Assembly (NCBI RefSeq): GCF_002013895.1
Contig: NZ_MAFQ01000011.1
Coordinates: 62,001-126,000 of the forward strand
DNA: 64,000 nt
Reading direction: 5' to 3'
Source: Mycobacteroides franklinii
GTDB taxonomy: Bacteria; Actinomycetota; Actinomycetes; Mycobacteriales; Mycobacteriaceae
Positions within the stretch are counted from its first letter, which is position 1, and every line of letters begins with the position of its first letter. Of this stretch, positions 62,341-64,000 are shown in pieces. The notes under the pieces were generated by a model that saw nothing but the letters and a program-made list of their open reading frames with translations, was not told the DNA's origin and did not search any database. Position numbers and translations under genes: made by a program.

Positions 62341-63769
62341 GCCCGCGCCTACCGCGGCCCAGTGCGTACATGAGGGCGGCGCCCAACACGGCGCCCGTCG
62401 GCCACGAGAGTGCCGTCATGCTCTGGGCCCGCGGCAGCAGTGCGATGGTGACCGCTGCGGCACCGGAAATGCCCAGCGAGATCAATGCCGCCGGATTGAA
62501 GCCCCGCGTGTAGTAGTACGCGCCGCCGGTGGATTCCGAGTACAAGTCGGCGGTATCGGTGCGCTGTCGGCGCAACAGGTAATAGTCGACGACCAGAATC
62601 CCGAAGACTGGCCCCATCAAGGCACCCACACCACCCAGGAAGTACACGATGGCGGCCTCGTTCCCCCAGATTTTCCAGGGCAGCACCGCGACCGACAGCA
62701 GCGCGGTGATGATGCCGCCCGTACGGAATGAGATGTATTTCGGTGCGACATTGGAGATGTCGTACGACGGCGAGACGAAGTTGAGCACCACGTTGATACC
62801 GACGGTGGCGATCGCGAAGAGAATTGCGGCGACCACGACGACCGCATCCGAATCGATATCCGCGACCAGCGCCACCGGGTCGGTCATCGCACTGCCGTAC
62901 TTCTTGAGCGCGGCAAGCGAAATGACGATCGAGATCACCACGAAGGCGGTCTCGTTGAACGGGATACCCAAGGCGTTCCCGCGCAGAATCGCACGTCTAC
63001 TCGGCGCGAATCTTGCGAAATCCGCGTAGTTCACCAGCGGGCCCGCCATGAAGGCAACCATCAGGAACACCACCCCGGTGAAGGCCAACACCGCGGAGCC
63101 CGCCGACAACGGCGCTCCGGCGCGGGCACCGAAGTCGATGCTCCAGCCGACACCGTCCAACATCCATATCGCCAGGGCAATCATCCCGATCCAGACCACC
63201 GGGCCTGCCACATCCGATACCTTGCGCACCACCTCCATGCCGTAGTTCAGGATCACCAGCTGCACGGTCCACAGGGAAAGGAACGCGGCCCATCCCAACG
63301 CATGCAGGCCCAGGAAGGTCGGTTCCGTCCAGGAACGCAATCCCGGATCCAGTCGCAAGAGCAGCACGATGACCGCGGTGGACGCCAGGTAGGTCTGGAT
63401 GCCGTACCAGAAAATGGCCACCAGCCCGCGCAGCAGCGCCGGGATGTTGGCGCCGAAGACCCCGAAGGTGGCGCGTGCGAAGACCGGGAAGGGCACTCCC
63501 AGCCGTTGGCCCGCCACCCCGATCAGATTGCTACCCGCCCAGAGCACCAACACCCCGGTAACAAGCGCCAGCAGGGTCTGCCACCCCGTCAGCCCCAGCG
63601 CCAGCATCCCCACGGCAAATCCGTAACTGCCCAGGCTGTGTGCCGAGGTCATCCACAGGCAGAAGATGTCCCAGGTGCGCCAGGTGGCCTGCGCTGCCGT
63701 GGTGGGTGCCAGGTCCGCGTTACTCAATCTGCCCGGCGTCTCCGCCGGGCCTTCGGCCTGCACCACCAT
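62318..63769 (-). CDS. NCS1-family nucleobase/hydantoin permease
   Basis: A 483-aa importer with about twelve helices of the NCS1 family (cytosine, uracil, allantoin and hydantoin carriers). WMTSAHSLGSYGFAVGML in helix 1, PFPVFARATFGVFGAN after helix 2 and WYGIQTYLAS in helix 3 are family landmarks. Its ATG shares a base with the stop of the upstream oxidoreductase gene (TGATG), so it is probably part of a pyrimidine or hydantoin breakdown operon that continues beyond the window. Confidence 0.88.
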   Translation of the reverse strand: MVVQAEGPAETPGRLSNADLAPTTAAQATWRTWDIFCLWMTSAHSLGSYGFAVGMLALGLTGWQTLLALVTGVLVLWAGSNLIGVAGQRLGVPFPVFARATFGVFGANIPALLRGLVAIFWYGIQTYLASTAVIVLLLRLDPGLRSWTEPTFLGLHALGWAAFLSLWTVQLVILNYGMEVVRKVSDVAGPVVWIGMIALAIWMLDGVGWSIDFGARAGAPLSAGSAVLAFTGVVFLMVAFMAGPLVNYADFARFAPSRRAILRGNALGIPFNETAFVVISIVISLAALKKYGSAMTDPVALVADIDSDAVVVVAAILFAIATVGINVVLNFVSPSYDISNVAPKYISFRTGGIITALLSVAVLPWKIWGNEAAIVYFLGGVGALMGPVFGILVVDYYLLRRQRTDTADLYSESTGGAYYYTRGFNPAALISLGISGAAAVTIALLPRAQSMTALSWPTGAVLGAALMYALGRGRRGPSRAAPS

Positions 63770-64000
63770 CAGTCGCTCTTCGCCGTGATCTGTTGCGACA
63801 GAGCAGGAATCATAGTTTCCCCGTAGACCCGCAGCGTCTCTTCCTTATTGTCGTGCTGCAGGTATCCGGCGAACTGGTCCACCCCTAGAGCCTTGAGCTC
63901 GGACAGCTTGGCAATGTGATCGTCTGCGGTGCCCAGCACGCAGAAGCGGTCCACGATGTCGTCACTGACGAATTCGGCGTGCGTGTTGCCCGCCCTACCG
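63769..64000 (-). CDS. luciferase-like (LLM) oxidoreductase, C-terminal end only
   Basis: The frame is open to the right edge of the window. The visible 76 residues include FCVLGTADDHIAKLSELKALGVDQFAGYLQHDN, read across two blocks, and ALSQQITAKSD at the end. This is the C-terminal pattern of LLM-class flavin/F420-dependent oxidoreductases found with hydantoin or pyrimidine catabolic genes. It is coupled to the NCS1 permease by the TGATG overlap. Confidence 0.65.
   Translation of the reverse strand, partial: GRAGNTHAEFVSDDIVDRFCVLGTADDHIAKLSELKALGVDQFAGYLQHDNKEETLRVYGETMIPALSQQITAKSD

Overview
The window reads as chromosomal DNA of a rapidly growing mycobacterium, most likely the Mycobacteroides abscessus/chelonae group. 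The grounds are high GC content, MspA-type porin genes, an LprG lipoprotein next to a P55-type efflux pump, type VII secretion-associated genes, an LLM-type (F420-class) oxidoreductase end, and many genes with a TANNNT -10 box only 6-7 nt before the start codon, which is the mycobacterial leaderless pattern. The species call is inference. Gene order broadly follows what I recall of the M. tuberculosis Rv1399c-Rv1457c stretch in inverted orientation, with several insertions.

Layout. 1-5100: end of an ABC-2 permease, heme A synthase ctaA, a two-gene unit (110-aa protein plus ATP-grasp enzyme), a quinone oxidoreductase and ctaB; ctaA and ctaB together make heme A for the aa3 oxidase. 5301-11821: pentose phosphate operon tkt-tal-zwf-opcA-pgl. 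12096-13719: three membrane genes including a COX3/NorE-like and a COX4/NorF-like protein. 13716-15173: YbaB, EspC-like and WXG-like type VII secretion-associated trio. 15438-21700: secG, a zinc metallopeptidase, a DUF2207 protein and the glycolytic run gap-pgk-tpiA. 21757-26000: MFS exporter, ABC exporter and phospholipase D-like protein. 26014-30995: uvrC-rapZ-yvcK-whiA.

31089-42284 is an accessory block between uvrC and the riboflavin genes: small exported proteins, a ModA-like lipoprotein, gamma-glutamyltransferase, and an ethanolamine catabolic cluster (GAF regulator, aldehyde dehydrogenase, permease, eutB, eutC). 42391-45298: ribE, ribBA, ribH and a PH-like membrane protein. 45356-52179 is a second accessory block: an exported protein, two tandem MspA-type genes, a Pro-rich exported protein, the metQ-metN-metI methionine importer and an exported serine protease.

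52318-58572: lprG-P55 facing ribD-rpe-rsmB-fmt. 58700-64000: TetR regulator, helicase-less priA, an HSL-family esterase, an NCS1 permease and the end of a luciferase-like oxidoreductase.

No tRNA, rRNA, CRISPR array, insertion sequence or prophage was recognised. The least explained material is the WXG-like trio, the NorE/NorF-like operon, the tandem cysteine-containing MspA-like genes with a long divergent leader, and several perfect inverted repeats that look like operators.
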